Below are positions 40,775 to 50,023 of a stretch of DNA of 64,000 nucleotides, piece by piece. The notes beneath the pieces were generated by a model. That model was not told the DNA's origin and made no database searches. It worked only from the letters and a program-made list of their open reading frames with translations. Source of the DNA: Sporosarcina luteola (lineage in GTDB: Bacteria; Bacillota; Bacilli; Bacillales_A; Planococcaceae); assembly GCA_014204635.1 (NCBI GenBank), contig JACHLS010000003.1, positions 310,001-374,000 on the forward strand, given 5' to 3'. Position 1 is the stretch's first letter, and every line of letters begins with the position of its first letter. The translations under genes were made by a program, and so were the position numbers.

Positions 40775-41821
40775 TTATTTTGGTTCGAGCTTTTTCAAGT
40801 AATCAAGTGCATCATCTACTGTTTTCACAGGTACGATTTTCATTGTCGTGCCTATTTTTTTTGCTGCTTCAACAGCTTCTTCATAATTCGTTTTTATTCC
40901 TGGATTTGCGGATCTAACTTCGTCAGAGAGTTCATCATCAGGGGCGAAAAAGATTTCGATTCCATCGTTTGATGCTGCCATGACCTTAAATTCGGCTCCA
41001 CCTATCCTGCCAACTGTTCCATCCGGCAGCATCTCACCTGTTCCGGCAATTTGATACCCTTTGGTCATGTCCTCTTCCATCAATTGATTCATGATTTCAA
41101 GCGTGAACATCAATCCTGCAGAAGGACCACCAATCTCCCCTGTACTAAATTCGACTTCCGGTTGCGTGGTCAATAAACGATCTTCCTGAAATTGAATGCC
41201 TAGACCAATTTTACCCTCTGAATCCGGGATTTCTTTTAACGCAACCGTGACACCGAGTTGTTTGTCGCCTCTTTCGACAGAAAGGTCAACCTGATCGCCT
41301 TCTTTTTTCTCAGAAATGAGTGTGGCGAACTGACCTGACTCTGTCAGTTTTTTCCCATCAATAGAACGGATTTTATCTCCTACTTCCAGAATCGTATCAG
41401 CAGCACTTCCCGGAAGCACCATCACAACAAAGACACCGTCGAATTGAATGTCGACAGGAAGGCCAACTCGGTCAAATGCCACCGTTATGGCATTGAATTG
41501 CGAATCCGACATCAACCTTCTTTGCCGGATATTATACTCCTTGTCATTCTCGCCTTCCCTTCTTACCTTTTGAACAGGCATGATTTTACGATCATCTGAA
41601 AATCTTGCTACTAGGTAAGACAGCGGAGTCGCTTTCGCAATAGAAACGGTCATTAAATTAAATGTTCCGGTCTCATGATCATTCCCACCAGCCACTTCGA
41701 CGAGCGGGGCTAGGTCATACGCACCTCCCGGCTTTGAGATGTAGGAGTTCAACGGATAAAAGAACATGAAAATTAAAACGACAAGGAATAAACCGTATAA
41801 TCCCAGCCTTCTCATCTTCAT
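40775..41821 (-). CDS. ylbL: PDZ-Lon-like membrane protease YlbL
   Basis: A 348-residue membrane-anchored protein: N-terminal transmembrane segment (LGLYGLFLVVLIFMFFYPL), PDZ domain (residues ~120-205, VVMVLPGSAADTILEVGDKIRSIDG) and a Lon-type protease domain with catalytic Ser in GGPSAGLMFTLE and Lys in GGAEFKVMAA. The family includes SepM-type proteases; the B. subtilis homologue has been linked to DNA-damage division inhibitor turnover. GGAGGTG precedes the ATG. Convergent with tmcAL. Confidence 0.92.
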   Translation of the reverse strand: MKMRRLGLYGLFLVVLIFMFFYPLNSYISKPGGAYDLAPLVEVAGGNDHETGTFNLMTVSIAKATPLSYLVARFSDDRKIMPVQKVRREGENDKEYNIRQRRLMSDSQFNAITVAFDRVGLPVDIQFDGVFVVMVLPGSAADTILEVGDKIRSIDGKKLTESGQFATLISEKKEGDQVDLSVERGDKQLGVTVALKEIPDSEGKIGLGIQFQEDRLLTTQPEVEFSTGEIGGPSAGLMFTLEIMNQLMEEDMTKGYQIAGTGEMLPDGTVGRIGGAEFKVMAASNDGIEIFFAPDDELSDEVRSANPGIKTNYEEAVEAAKKIGTTMKIVPVKTVDDALDYLKKLEPK

Positions 41822-42034
41822 AAAAGCACACCTCCATTAATAGCCTGTTCCATTCACACATATATATAAGTGGTTCCTGTAAAACGGATCGTTATATTCA
41901 TGGCAAAGAACATTGGGCCACAGCACTTTTAACTCTCTCCATATTATCCCACGCGCACCGATTCGTATAGCATTTTGCCATACGATACAGACACGGATGG
42001 ATGCGCAAATTTTTTTCGAAAGGAGCAGCTGCTT

Positions 42035-42076
42035 ATGACGAGAATCCTCTTACGCACCCACCTGATACATGATTAA
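42035..42076 (+). CDS. Possible 13-codon leader peptide overlapping ylbJ
   Basis: A short frame MTRILLRTHLIHD starts at 42035 with AAAGGAG nine bases upstream and ends in TAA inside the first codons of the ylbJ-like gene (42074-42076). The Shine-Dalgarno belongs to this small frame; the ylbJ ATG itself has no obvious one. It may couple translation to ylbJ or simply be chance. Not a known gene. Confidence 0.3.
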   Translation: MTRILLRTHLIHD

Positions 42077-42956
42077 CATCCTAATCATTTGGGGACTAAT
42101 TTTGCTGTTCATCTTCCAGCCTGGAACAGCACACGATGGAGCAGAAGCTGGTGCTTACCTTTTTGTGAATGCTCTCTTGCCGTATTTACTCCCATACATC
42201 ATTTTGACGCAGTGGTTATTAAAAACGCCTTCGACAGGCGGCCGTCCAAAAACTTGGAAAAGCTATTTGAAAGCGTATGTTTTAGGATCGTTTGGCGGTT
42301 TTCCAGTTGGCGCTGTCACAGTGACAGAGATGTTTCGCAGCAGAGAGCTTTCCAGAAAACAAAGCAGTTTGCTTTTGGCCGCTTGCCATGCCCCTGGACC
42401 GATGTTCATCATTGGCTTTGTCGGCACTGAACTGTTCGGAAACGTCCATGCGGGGTGGAAATTGTTAGCTGCCATTCACATCGCAAATTTACTATTTTTC
42501 ATGCTGACCCTCTTCCTATTACGCACAGAAGAGGTACAGGACGAACAACATATTCCGGTCAAGCCCAAGAGTTCAGGACCGTTGTTGGAAGCAATAAAAG
42601 ACAGTTCCTCTGTCATCATCCTGGTGGCTACTACGGTTATTTTCTTTTCTTCGTTAGGAAATGTGATCACGACGACAGCTGCGGAAGCTTTTACTGTTGA
42701 TATAGGAATTGCCAAAACGATCGTCCTCTCGTTTTTTGAAATGACATCAGGTGTACAATCGGCTACAGATCATTTTTACAACATATCCCTATTTCCTTAT
42801 ATCGTAGCAGCAATCATTTCAATGAATGGTCTAAGTATCCATATGCAAGTGTATGTGATAGCCAAAGGGGCTAACCTATCATTAAAGCCATACTTCCTCA
42901 GTCGTCTTTGGAGTATCATTGCCGTGCCTCTGATCTTATATCTGTTTTACGCCTAA
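42069..42956 (+). CDS. ylbJ: YlbJ-like sporulation integral membrane protein (short form)
   Basis: A 295-residue polytopic membrane protein with nucleoside-recognition (Gate) character. GSFGGFPVGAVTVTEMFRSRELSRKQSSLLLAACHAPGP and the following membrane blocks resemble YlbJ, a sigma-E-dependent protein needed for spore cortex in B. subtilis. B. subtilis YlbJ is about 408 residues, so this form lacks about 110 residues, mainly internal. FEMTSGVQSATDHF and MNGLSIHMQVYVIAKGA match the C-terminal half. Position after coaD in the ylb region agrees. Identification is moderate; function as cortex protein is inference. Confidence 0.72.
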   Translation: MINILIIWGLILLFIFQPGTAHDGAEAGAYLFVNALLPYLLPYIILTQWLLKTPSTGGRPKTWKSYLKAYVLGSFGGFPVGAVTVTEMFRSRELSRKQSSLLLAACHAPGPMFIIGFVGTELFGNVHAGWKLLAAIHIANLLFFMLTLFLLRTEEVQDEQHIPVKPKSSGPLLEAIKDSSSVIILVATTVIFFSSLGNVITTTAAEAFTVDIGIAKTIVLSFFEMTSGVQSATDHFYNISLFPYIVAAIISMNGLSIHMQVYVIAKGANLSLKPYFLSRLWSIIAVPLILYLFYA

Positions 42957-42979
42957 TGATATTTTCATATTGATCAAAA

Positions 42980-43016
42980 AAGGACGCGAGGAAGCGAATA
43001 GCTTTCCTCCGTCCTT
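42980..43016. repeat. Hairpin repeat, copy 1
   Basis: AAGGACGCGAGGAAGC and GCTTTCCTCCGTCCTT form a near-perfect palindrome. An almost identical copy, same orientation, lies at 43529-43567. There is no T-run, so it is unlikely to be a plain terminator. The copy follows the ylbJ stop by 23 bases. Confidence 0.8.
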
Positions 43017-43528
43017 CAGACTGTAGACAAAGTCAATTTTAGATGAATAGATATGAATAAAACCATAGGCAGGGAGTCCAACTTCGTCCATGGACTAGGC
43101 TGCTTCCGTTGCCAGCTATGCATTCGCTTGAGATCAAAAAAGCTGTTCTTCGTCACGGCTTTTCCAATGGGGTATTCAGCTCAAGCTATTTATATTAGAG
43201 TCACGTATGCTCCCTGACTTTTTTGGTGTTTTTTTAAACGAGTAAATACATGATCTCTCTTTGTTCTTATCGCATAAGAAAGCGAAATATATTAATTGTG
43301 GTTTTAATACCTTGTCCGGAGAATATTTGTTGATTGAAGTGGAGAACGGCGACTCCTGCGGGAACAGCACGAGCTGAAGACCCTGCATGGAGCGAAGCGA
43401 AGGAAGCGGCTGAAGCCGTGCCCGCGGAAAGCGTCCGTTCGAAACGGAAATCAACTTATCCCGAATCATTAAGTTTGTGTTTCAACATTTAATCTTTCTA
43501 CATTTTCACAAACTTATATAGCCCTCTG
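43017..43528. other. Non-coding segment between two hairpin repeats
   Basis: No convincing gene is seen in these 512 bases between ylbJ and coaD. It holds the palindromic 127-base element at 43329-43455 and AT-rich sequence. A 97-codon minus-strand frame passes through the element but has no ribosome site or family resemblance. Confidence 0.6.
43329..43455. repeat. 127-base palindromic intergenic element of Bacillales type
   Basis: It begins GTTGATT and ends AATCAAC (perfect 7-base terminal inverted repeats). Internal complementary arms include GCGGGAACAGCACG and CGTGCCCGC. The phrase GACTCCTGCGGGAACAGCACG with GTGCCCGCGGAAAGCGTCCG resembles a repeat I recall as widely spread in Bacillaceae intergenic regions. 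No coding capacity. MITE-like or RNA-structured element; only one copy is in this window. Confidence 0.65.
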
Positions 43529-43567
43529 AAGGACGCGAGGAAGCGAATAATAGCTTTCCTCCGTCCT
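43529..43567. repeat. Hairpin repeat, copy 2
   Basis: Same sequence as 42980-43016 except for three added bases (AAT) in the loop. It lies nine bases after the coaD stop. Together the copies are direct repeats flanking a 512-base non-coding segment. Confidence 0.8.
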
Positions 43568-43575
43568 ATGAGCCG

Positions 43576-44614
<1,039 letters not shown>

Positions 44615-44618
<4 letters not shown>

Positions 44619-46036
44619 TTATCGGTTGCCCCTTCCTTGCCGACAGAGGAGTTAATTACGATTGCACTGTCGGACTTTTGGATTGCCAGAGAAAATATCC
44701 TCTTTAGCGCTTCTTCTTCAAAATAATACTGGCCATTCATCTTTTTATACGGTTCATTTCGCAAGGAGTATTTCCTTTCATTGAGCACATAAAAAGGATC
44801 TCGCAAGGAAAATCTGAATTTATTTAGATTGCTTGTTATATAAATGGACTTGTCATTCGATTCCATTTTGTACCCTAATTCGGCAAATAACTTTTTACCC
44901 GGATAGAATACTTGTCCGTCTTCCAGTAGAGCTGAGATGCCTTCTACTTTTTCACCGTTGATCATCAGTTCTCTAGGTTCTTCAAAATAAAAACCATATT
45001 GTTCATCTTTGGCTTTTTCCAAAAATGTCGTCTTCAGCCCGCTGACATCCCCGATCAGGCGATCCAATATCTCGGGGTTTAATTTAGTTGCCTGGCCCAA
45101 TTCTCTTATCAGCTCTTCCAATTGATCGGTTGTCAGCTTGTCTACAATTTTTTCATATGCTTTTTGAGAGACACTGTTTCCATACGGCTCTCCAATCAAT
45201 ATGGAAGCGGCTAGATTGGCGGTAAGCTTTTCATTTTTCGGAATACCATAACGGGAGCTCACGCCGTTTTGTATTAATTGGCCATTCAGGAAATCAGGTT
45301 TCAATTGATCGGTCAACAGTATGCGGCCTTTCACAAATGGTTTCCGATCACCGCCAACAACTACTGTCATATGCGGGGCATCCACCTTGTTCAGCAATTC
45401 GTCCAAGCGCGCAGTGTCTTCTTCATGCATCCCATTCCCCATAACAGATAGATGGTCACTCCGATATGCTTGCGGCAATTTATTGTTTTGCCAATAAAGC
45501 AGCTCCGCTTTTCCCTTGCCGTAAAACATTGTGTATTCAATTCGATTTAACTTCTTAGTGCCAATCAAAGGCAATTCGCTGATCCAGACACCACCTGAAG
45601 TTGTTTCATCGGTGACATGGAGCATAGTCGTATCGACTGATACGTTCCTCAATTTGGCAAACAGATTTTCATAGAGAATAGAGGAATCGGATACTTTTAA
45701 CGGAATTGTATAAGATATGGATTGTTCTCCAGCTTCTCCTTCCAGTATCGCCGTCACAGAATCGTTCATTCTAGTGCAGGATGAGTTATCTTTTATGTAA
45801 CATGCTTCATTTTCGCTGTTTTCCGGCCAAATAATTTCATATCGAGTATCTTTCAGATCTTTGAAATGTTGCCGTATGTACAATGCGTCTTTCCGCTGGG
45901 TCACTTCTATTTCCTGATGATAGGATGATGCTTCGGTGTCTTTCCCGGCAGCTCCCTCCATATTGGAATACTGCATATACAGCAGCACTGCATTGAGTAA
46001 AACAAGAAGGACCAGTGTCCGAAAGATAATTTTCAA
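44615..46036 (-). CDS. Uncharacterised membrane-anchored protein with C-terminal stalk-like repeat
   Basis: A 473-residue protein I do not recognise. One N-terminal transmembrane segment (IIFRTLVLLVLLNAVLLYM) is followed by a long extracytoplasmic part. The last about 110 residues (VFYPGKKLFAELGYKMESNDKSIYITSNLNKF) resemble copper-amine-oxidase-N-like stalk repeats in spacing. Two Cys lie about residues 70-80 (ACYIKDNSSCTRM). It starts with TTG at 46036 with GAGGTG six bases upstream. It ends overlapping rsmD, so it is the first gene of the unit with rsmD-coaD. In B. subtilis this position is unoccupied. No function is proposed. Confidence 0.8.
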
Positions 46037-46128
46037 CGATGGCACCTCATTACATGGAATGATAGGCACGAGGAATCATACATGATATGATACCCGTACA
46101 ACTAGATTTTGAAAGGTAGTGTCCGTTC

Positions 46129-46521
46129 ATGCTTCAACAACGTTTTATTGAACTTGGAGAAGGCTTTTCCGATGTATTTGAATTGGTTGAATTGATCAAG
46201 TCAAATGCTCCGCGCCTTCATCGCACATTCATCTTTTCAGCCACAACTGAGAAAGGTGAAGTCCTCTCCCTGGCAGCCGCTTTTTATCCAGCCGGAGATG
46301 GCCACTTCATGCCCATTTATATTTGCAGAGAAGGAATTTTGCAAAAGGAAGAAGAGATGCCGAAAAGGAGGCTGTTATTCGAACAAGCATCCGCAGAGAA
46401 TGGATGTGTACCAGTTCTGATCGATTTGCAGCACTCCTCATCTTTCGCCGAGCCTTCACTTTATTATCAATACATCATTGGCATTTTACGGTTAAACCAT
46501 TTACTCCCCCCGTTGCAATAA
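46129..46521 (+). CDS. Conserved small protein, YlbA-like (sometimes misannotated methylthioribose kinase)
   Basis: A 130-residue soluble protein: MLQQRFIELGEGFSDVFELVELI at the start and LYYQYIIGILRLNHLLPP at the end, with PIYICREGI in the middle. These match from memory a Bacillales family of YlbA type, which has no demonstrated activity; some database entries call similar proteins methylthioribose kinase, but this is too short and lacks kinase motifs. It stands convergent with ylbG, four bases apart. Name is tentative. Confidence 0.65.
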   Translation: MLQQRFIELGEGFSDVFELVELIKSNAPRLHRTFIFSATTEKGEVLSLAAAFYPAGDGHFMPIYICREGILQKEEEMPKRRLLFEQASAENGCVPVLIDLQHSSSFAEPSLYYQYIIGILRLNHLLPPLQ

Positions 46522-46524
46522 CGG

Positions 46525-46797
46525 TCAAAGCCCAATTTTATAGTCGTATTCTTTTGCTTTGTCAGGTTTCGCATTCTCATATTCCGTTTTGACAAATGGA
46601 CGATAGGACGGCAGCACTTTTTTTACAGACGGCAGACGTTCTATCTTCTGGATCGTCGTTTCCACTTCCTCCCGATCGCAATAAAGGACGACATATTTCA
46701 TTCGCCGTGAAATATAATGGACATGACCATATTTGCGAAACGATTTTGCTTGTTTCAAGTGTTGAAGATACACTATGATTCCTTGTCGATCAATCAT
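46525..46797 (-). CDS. ylbG: YlbG family protein (DUF2129/UPF0298)
   Basis: A 90-residue small protein: [36 protein letters not shown] and [35 protein letters not shown] are typical of YlbG. No function is known. In B. subtilis it lies between ylbF and rsmD; here a GDPD-like gene and the YlbA-like gene have been inserted on either side. Confidence 0.9.
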   Translation of the reverse strand: MIDRQGIIVYLQHLKQAKSFRKYGHVHYISRRMKYVVLYCDREEVETTIQKIERLPSVKKVLPSYRPFVKTEYENAKPDKAKEYDYKIGL

Positions 46798-46935
46798 AAA
46801 ATTTTCCCTCTTTTCCTACTCCATACGATACCATAGGTAGGAAAAGCACTGCAACTGAACATTGCTGACAGCCCTATTCTTTTCGCCTATAATATAGAAA
46901 GGGATAGCCGTTGAAAATTGGAAGGAGGTTAGGAG

Positions 46936-47844
46936 ATGGGAAAGAAGACGACAATCGCACTAACAGTAGGGGCTGCCGGCGTAGCTGCATGGGCAGCATC
47001 CAAGGTTGTGTCGAAACAAGTTCCGCGAGAGCCTAAAACGGCTTTACAATTCAACGAAACAGTCGTATTAGCTGCACATGGCGGCTCGATCGATGCACCG
47101 GAAAATACAATGGCTGCCTTCTCAAAAGCAGCAGAAGCGGGAGTTCATGGTTTCGCGGTCGATATTAGGCTGACGAAAGACGAAGAGATCATTGTCTTCC
47201 AAGATGAAATGACAGATCGAACTACCGATTTCTCAGGTAAAGTCGCAGATTATACGTGGAACGAATTAAAACGGGTCGATGCGGGATATATGTTTCAAGA
47301 TGAAAATGGAGCGTATCCATACCGCGGCACTGGTGAAAAAATCTTACGCCTACAGGAGCTTCTTGAGGCATTTCCACATCTCTTCTTTATCATTGCCATC
47401 AAAGATTCACCGGATACCTATGAGGGCAGTTTAATGCCGTCTAAGCTATGGCGTTTACTGGAAACAACCGGTGACCAAGACCGGGTCGTCGTGACGAGCC
47501 CATTTGATGAACAAACGGACCGCTTTAATTTATATGCACAAAACAAGGTGGCAACCGGTGCAGGCAATGAGGAGCAGATGAAAGCGTATACTTCATTTAC
47601 AAGTCAATTCGGCCATCTATATAGGCCAAATGCAGATCTATTTACTTTGACGGATAAAAAAGGTGTCTTCTCCTTACGGACAGACGCATTCATCCACTTT
47701 TTAAATGGATTGAATATTAAAGTTTACTACAAAGGCGTTGCAGATTCCGATAGAGTGACCAGACTCTTAGCAGCAGGTGCCTCTGGTTTCATTACGGACA
47801 ACCCATCTGCCATGATGAAAATGGTACAATCCTCTGAACAATAG
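46936..47844 (+). CDS. GDPD-family protein, probably catalytically inactive
   Basis: A 302-residue TIM-barrel protein of the glycerophosphodiester phosphodiesterase family, with an N-terminal hydrophobic segment (TIALTVGAAGVAAWAA) that may anchor it. The fold is clear: VLAAHGGSIDAPENTMAAF, VDIRLTKDEEIIVFQDE, GASGFITDNPSAM. But key positions are changed: the HRG Arg is Gly49, the metal Glu of the E-x-D motif is Ala74, the acid/base His of the HD motif is Gln89 and the metal Glu of the IEIK motif is Ala154. Asp76, His48 and Lys156 remain. Two metal ligands and one catalytic His lost argue against normal hydrolysis. GGAGG precedes the ATG. Confidence 0.85.
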   Translation: MGKKTTIALTVGAAGVAAWAASKVVSKQVPREPKTALQFNETVVLAAHGGSIDAPENTMAAFSKAAEAGVHGFAVDIRLTKDEEIIVFQDEMTDRTTDFSGKVADYTWNELKRVDAGYMFQDENGAYPYRGTGEKILRLQELLEAFPHLFFIIAIKDSPDTYEGSLMPSKLWRLLETTGDQDRVVVTSPFDEQTDRFNLYAQNKVATGAGNEEQMKAYTSFTSQFGHLYRPNADLFTLTDKKGVFSLRTDAFIHFLNGLNIKVYYKGVADSDRVTRLLAAGASGFITDNPSAMMKMVQSSEQ

Positions 47845-47899
47845 AGGTTCACTAATTCAAAATGCAACCAGTATAGCTGATATGCGCCTTATGTAAAAA

Positions 47900-47934
47900 C
47901 AGGTGGAGAAAACCTAATGGGTTCTCTCCACCTG
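47900..47934. terminator. Bidirectional terminator between GDPD-like gene and ylbF
   Basis: CAGGTGGAGA and TCTCCACCTG pair perfectly around AACCTAATGGGTTC, which itself has AACC/GGTT pairing. It sits between two convergent genes, so it probably ends both transcripts. Confidence 0.75.
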
Positions 47935-47974
47935 CCTTATTTTCACCAACTTTTGGTCCCTTTCCTTTGAACAA

Positions 47975-48415
47975 TCAAGCCGAACAAGAACAACTTCCAC
48001 CCGACCCGCAGCCTCCACTGCAGGATGTAGTGAAAAAGCCATTGCCAGCAGGAACTTTGACAGCTTCTGAAACAGAGTGGGCAATCATCGTACTCACTTC
48101 ATCCAATAATTGCTGTACGTCGTTTTCCGCTAGGCGCAGCGCAGCAACTTGTTCATTCAAGTCCAGTTCCCTTTTTTCCGCTCGAATTCGTTTCATTACT
48201 ATATTATAATCCGGATGATATTTTCCGAAGCGCTGTACTTCTTCATATCGTTCTTTCAACACTGTAAACGATTGAATCGCTTTCACCAAGTCCTCATCCG
48301 TGTACACTGCTTGGCTTGCTCTCCGATATTCCATCACGACATCGGAACGTAATATCAAATCCGAGAGTTCTTCTGCACATTCGATGATGTTCAGCCATTC
48401 ATCCGTCATCATCAT
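47975..48415 (-). CDS. ylbF: YlbF family protein (Y-complex subunit) with Cys-rich tail
   Basis: A 146-residue helical protein of the YlbF/YmcA family. In B. subtilis YlbF joins YmcA and YaaT in a complex that carries [4Fe-4S] clusters and promotes RNA processing by RNase Y, affecting sporulation and competence. The C-terminal tail CSGGCGSGGSCSCSA has four Cys that could hold such a cluster. The helical domain spans residues ~5-125. A GGAGGG ribosome site lies nine bases before the first of three tandem ATGs. Confidence 0.9.
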   Translation of the reverse strand: MMMTDEWLNIIECAEELSDLILRSDVVMEYRRASQAVYTDEDLVKAIQSFTVLKERYEEVQRFGKYHPDYNIVMKRIRAEKRELDLNEQVAALRLAENDVQQLLDEVSTMIAHSVSEAVKVPAGNGFFTTSCSGGCGSGGSCSCSA

Positions 48416-48494
48416 TCAGACAATCCCTCCATTCCAGGCAATTATACCAAAGATAGAGGACATGGCGCATCTTTTCTGATCTACTCTTTTTCCA

Positions 48495-49907
48495 CTAGAC
48501 GACTGGTCTTTTTTGTAATGCATCCATTGCCGCTTCTACATCTGAAAAAGGGCGAATTCCTTCCTTCGTATGTTGTGTCTTCTCATGCCCCTTGCCGGCG
48601 ATCAGAACCACATCTCCAACTTGCGCTAACGAAATCGCCTCATAGATAGCTTTCCGCCGATCCACTTGAACCTGCACACTCTTCATATTACTGATCCCCT
48701 GTAAAATATCTTCTATAATTTGCAGCGGATTTTCCGATCTGGGATTATCGGATGTGATGATGACATTCGAAGAGTATTTGGCGGCCACTTCTCCCATCTG
48801 CGGCCGTTTCCCATGATCTCGATCACCTCCACACCCGAAAACAGTGATTAACTTCCCCTGTTGCTCCATTGCTAAGGAAGCTAAGACATTTTCAAGCGCA
48901 TCTGGTGTATGTGCATAATCAATGTAAATGGTAATACCGTCTTTATTAATTGACTGCAATCTCCCTTCAGGAAGTTGTAAATACTCACCAAACGGTAGAA
49001 TATCCGCCAATTGATAGCCAAGAACACGCAACACTGAGAAAGCCGCTATCGCATTCATCCGATTATGCCTGCCTGGAAGCTGAAGTTTGAGCAGCTCTTC
49101 ATGAATTGGTTCTCCGCATATCGTTTGGCAATCAAAAAAATGGACGGGAACCTTTGCATCTGCAACCATGTTTTTGCACAGCTCATCTTCCGAATTGGCA
49201 ATCAAAGTCTCCGCCTGATACGCGAGTATTTTTTTTGAATCTAAATAGGGCTGTCTTCCACCATGCTCTTCATAATGATCTATCCCTATATTAAGAAATA
49301 CACCGATATCAATATTGCAGTGGGCTAGCCTGCTTGTTGCTAAGCCCATCGAGGACGCCTCTAAAAGAACGTGCGACACACCAACACCCTCTAGTTCCTT
49401 CAACAATTGATGGAAATGTTCGGGCGGCAATGTAGTCATATCGGGATACGAAGTGTCCGTCTGTCTGCCTTCAACGAAGATGCCAGTCGTTCCAATCACC
49501 GCTGTTTTCACCTTGGCCTTTTGAAGCAACTGACTGGCTAAATGTGTCACTGTCGTTTTTCCGTTCGTTCCGGTGACCGCGACAATGGTCATTCGTTCGG
49601 ATGGATTCCCAGCCAATCTTGCGCTTGCATAGGAGATGAACTTTCTACAATCTGGCACGATGATCACAGGTATACTTATCGATCCCGTCTGATTCACCCC
49701 TTCATTCCGATCAATAACAATCCCACAAGCGCCTCTGCGGACAGCTTCGTCCACAAAACAGATTCCATCCGTCTTTCCTCCTTTCCTAGCAACGAATAAA
49801 TCTCCTTTGCCAATCCTTGCCGAATGCTCAGTTACCCCTTTCACTTCAATATGAATACCCCCAAGTACTTGACATGGCCAATCTTTTATCAGCTCTGAAA
49901 GTAACAG
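48495..49907 (-). CDS. murE: UDP-MurNAc-tripeptide synthetase MurE, meso-DAP motif type, probable CTG start
   Basis: A 470-residue Mur ligase that adds the third residue to UDP-MurNAc-L-Ala-D-Glu. ATP loop AVTGTNGKTTVTHLAS, carbamylated-Lys region YLDSKKILA, HNRMNAIAAF, IDYAHTPDALENVL, and C-terminal DNPRSENP with GKGHEKTQ. DNPR is the meso-DAP-specific form; Lys enzymes differ there. It is distant from the dcw cluster and diverges in EASSM (usually EVSSH). The longest frame starts with GTG at 49946 but that has no ribosome site. A CTG at 49905-49907 has GGGGAGAGG seven bases upstream and aligns with family N-termini, so it is preferred. Paired divergently with the short aspartokinase. Sporulation-specific cortex role is inferred. 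Confidence 0.88.
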   Translation of the reverse strand: MLLSELIKDWPCQVLGGIHIEVKGVTEHSARIGKGDLFVARKGGKTDGICFVDEAVRRGACGIVIDRNEGVNQTGSISIPVIIVPDCRKFISYASARLAGNPSERMTIVAVTGTNGKTTVTHLASQLLQKAKVKTAVIGTTGIFVEGRQTDTSYPDMTTLPPEHFHQLLKELEGVGVSHVLLEASSMGLATSRLAHCNIDIGVFLNIGIDHYEEHGGRQPYLDSKKILAYQAETLIANSEDELCKNMVADAKVPVHFFDCQTICGEPIHEELLKLQLPGRHNRMNAIAAFSVLRVLGYQLADILPFGEYLQLPEGRLQSINKDGITIYIDYAHTPDALENVLASLAMEQQGKLITVFGCGGDRDHGKRPQMGEVAAKYSSNVIITSDNPRSENPLQIIEDILQGISNMKSVQVQVDRRKAIYEAISLAQVGDVVLIAGKGHEKTQHTKEGIRPFSDVEAAMDALQKRPVV

Positions 49908-49972
49908 AAGTCCTCTCCCCTTTCCCGAACAAAATTGAATAGACACGAATATATTGAGAGCGAACTATACTT

Positions 49973-50000
49973 TATCGTATGTAGAGTACTAAACGAACGT
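49973..50000 (-). promoter_or_regulatory. Candidate sigma-K-like promoter of murE
   Basis: Minus strand CATACGATA at 49973-49981 matches the sigma-K -10 consensus CATAnnnTA, and AC is exactly 17 bases upstream (49999-50000), as in sigma-K promoters. CATACGAT also fits sigma-E -10 but no sigma-E -35 is seen. Transcription would begin about 60 bases before the CTG start. Short motif; support is moderate. Confidence 0.4.
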
Positions 50001-50023
50001 CACGAAGAAAGTTGGGAGCCAGC

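Noticed and set aside
41979-41987. CATACGATA upstream of ylbJ as a mother-cell promoter
   Set aside because: No AC at 17 bases and no sigma-E -35 at 13-15 bases upstream, so not listed as a promoter; only mentioned as a hint.
43176-43469. Minus-strand 97-codon frame between ylbJ and coaD
   Set aside because: It crosses the 127-base palindromic element, has no Shine-Dalgarno and no recognisable family.
42980-43567. Insertion sequence bounded by the direct hairpin repeats
   Set aside because: No transposase frame or remnant is recognisable between the repeats; the segment may be rearranged but an IS is not supported.
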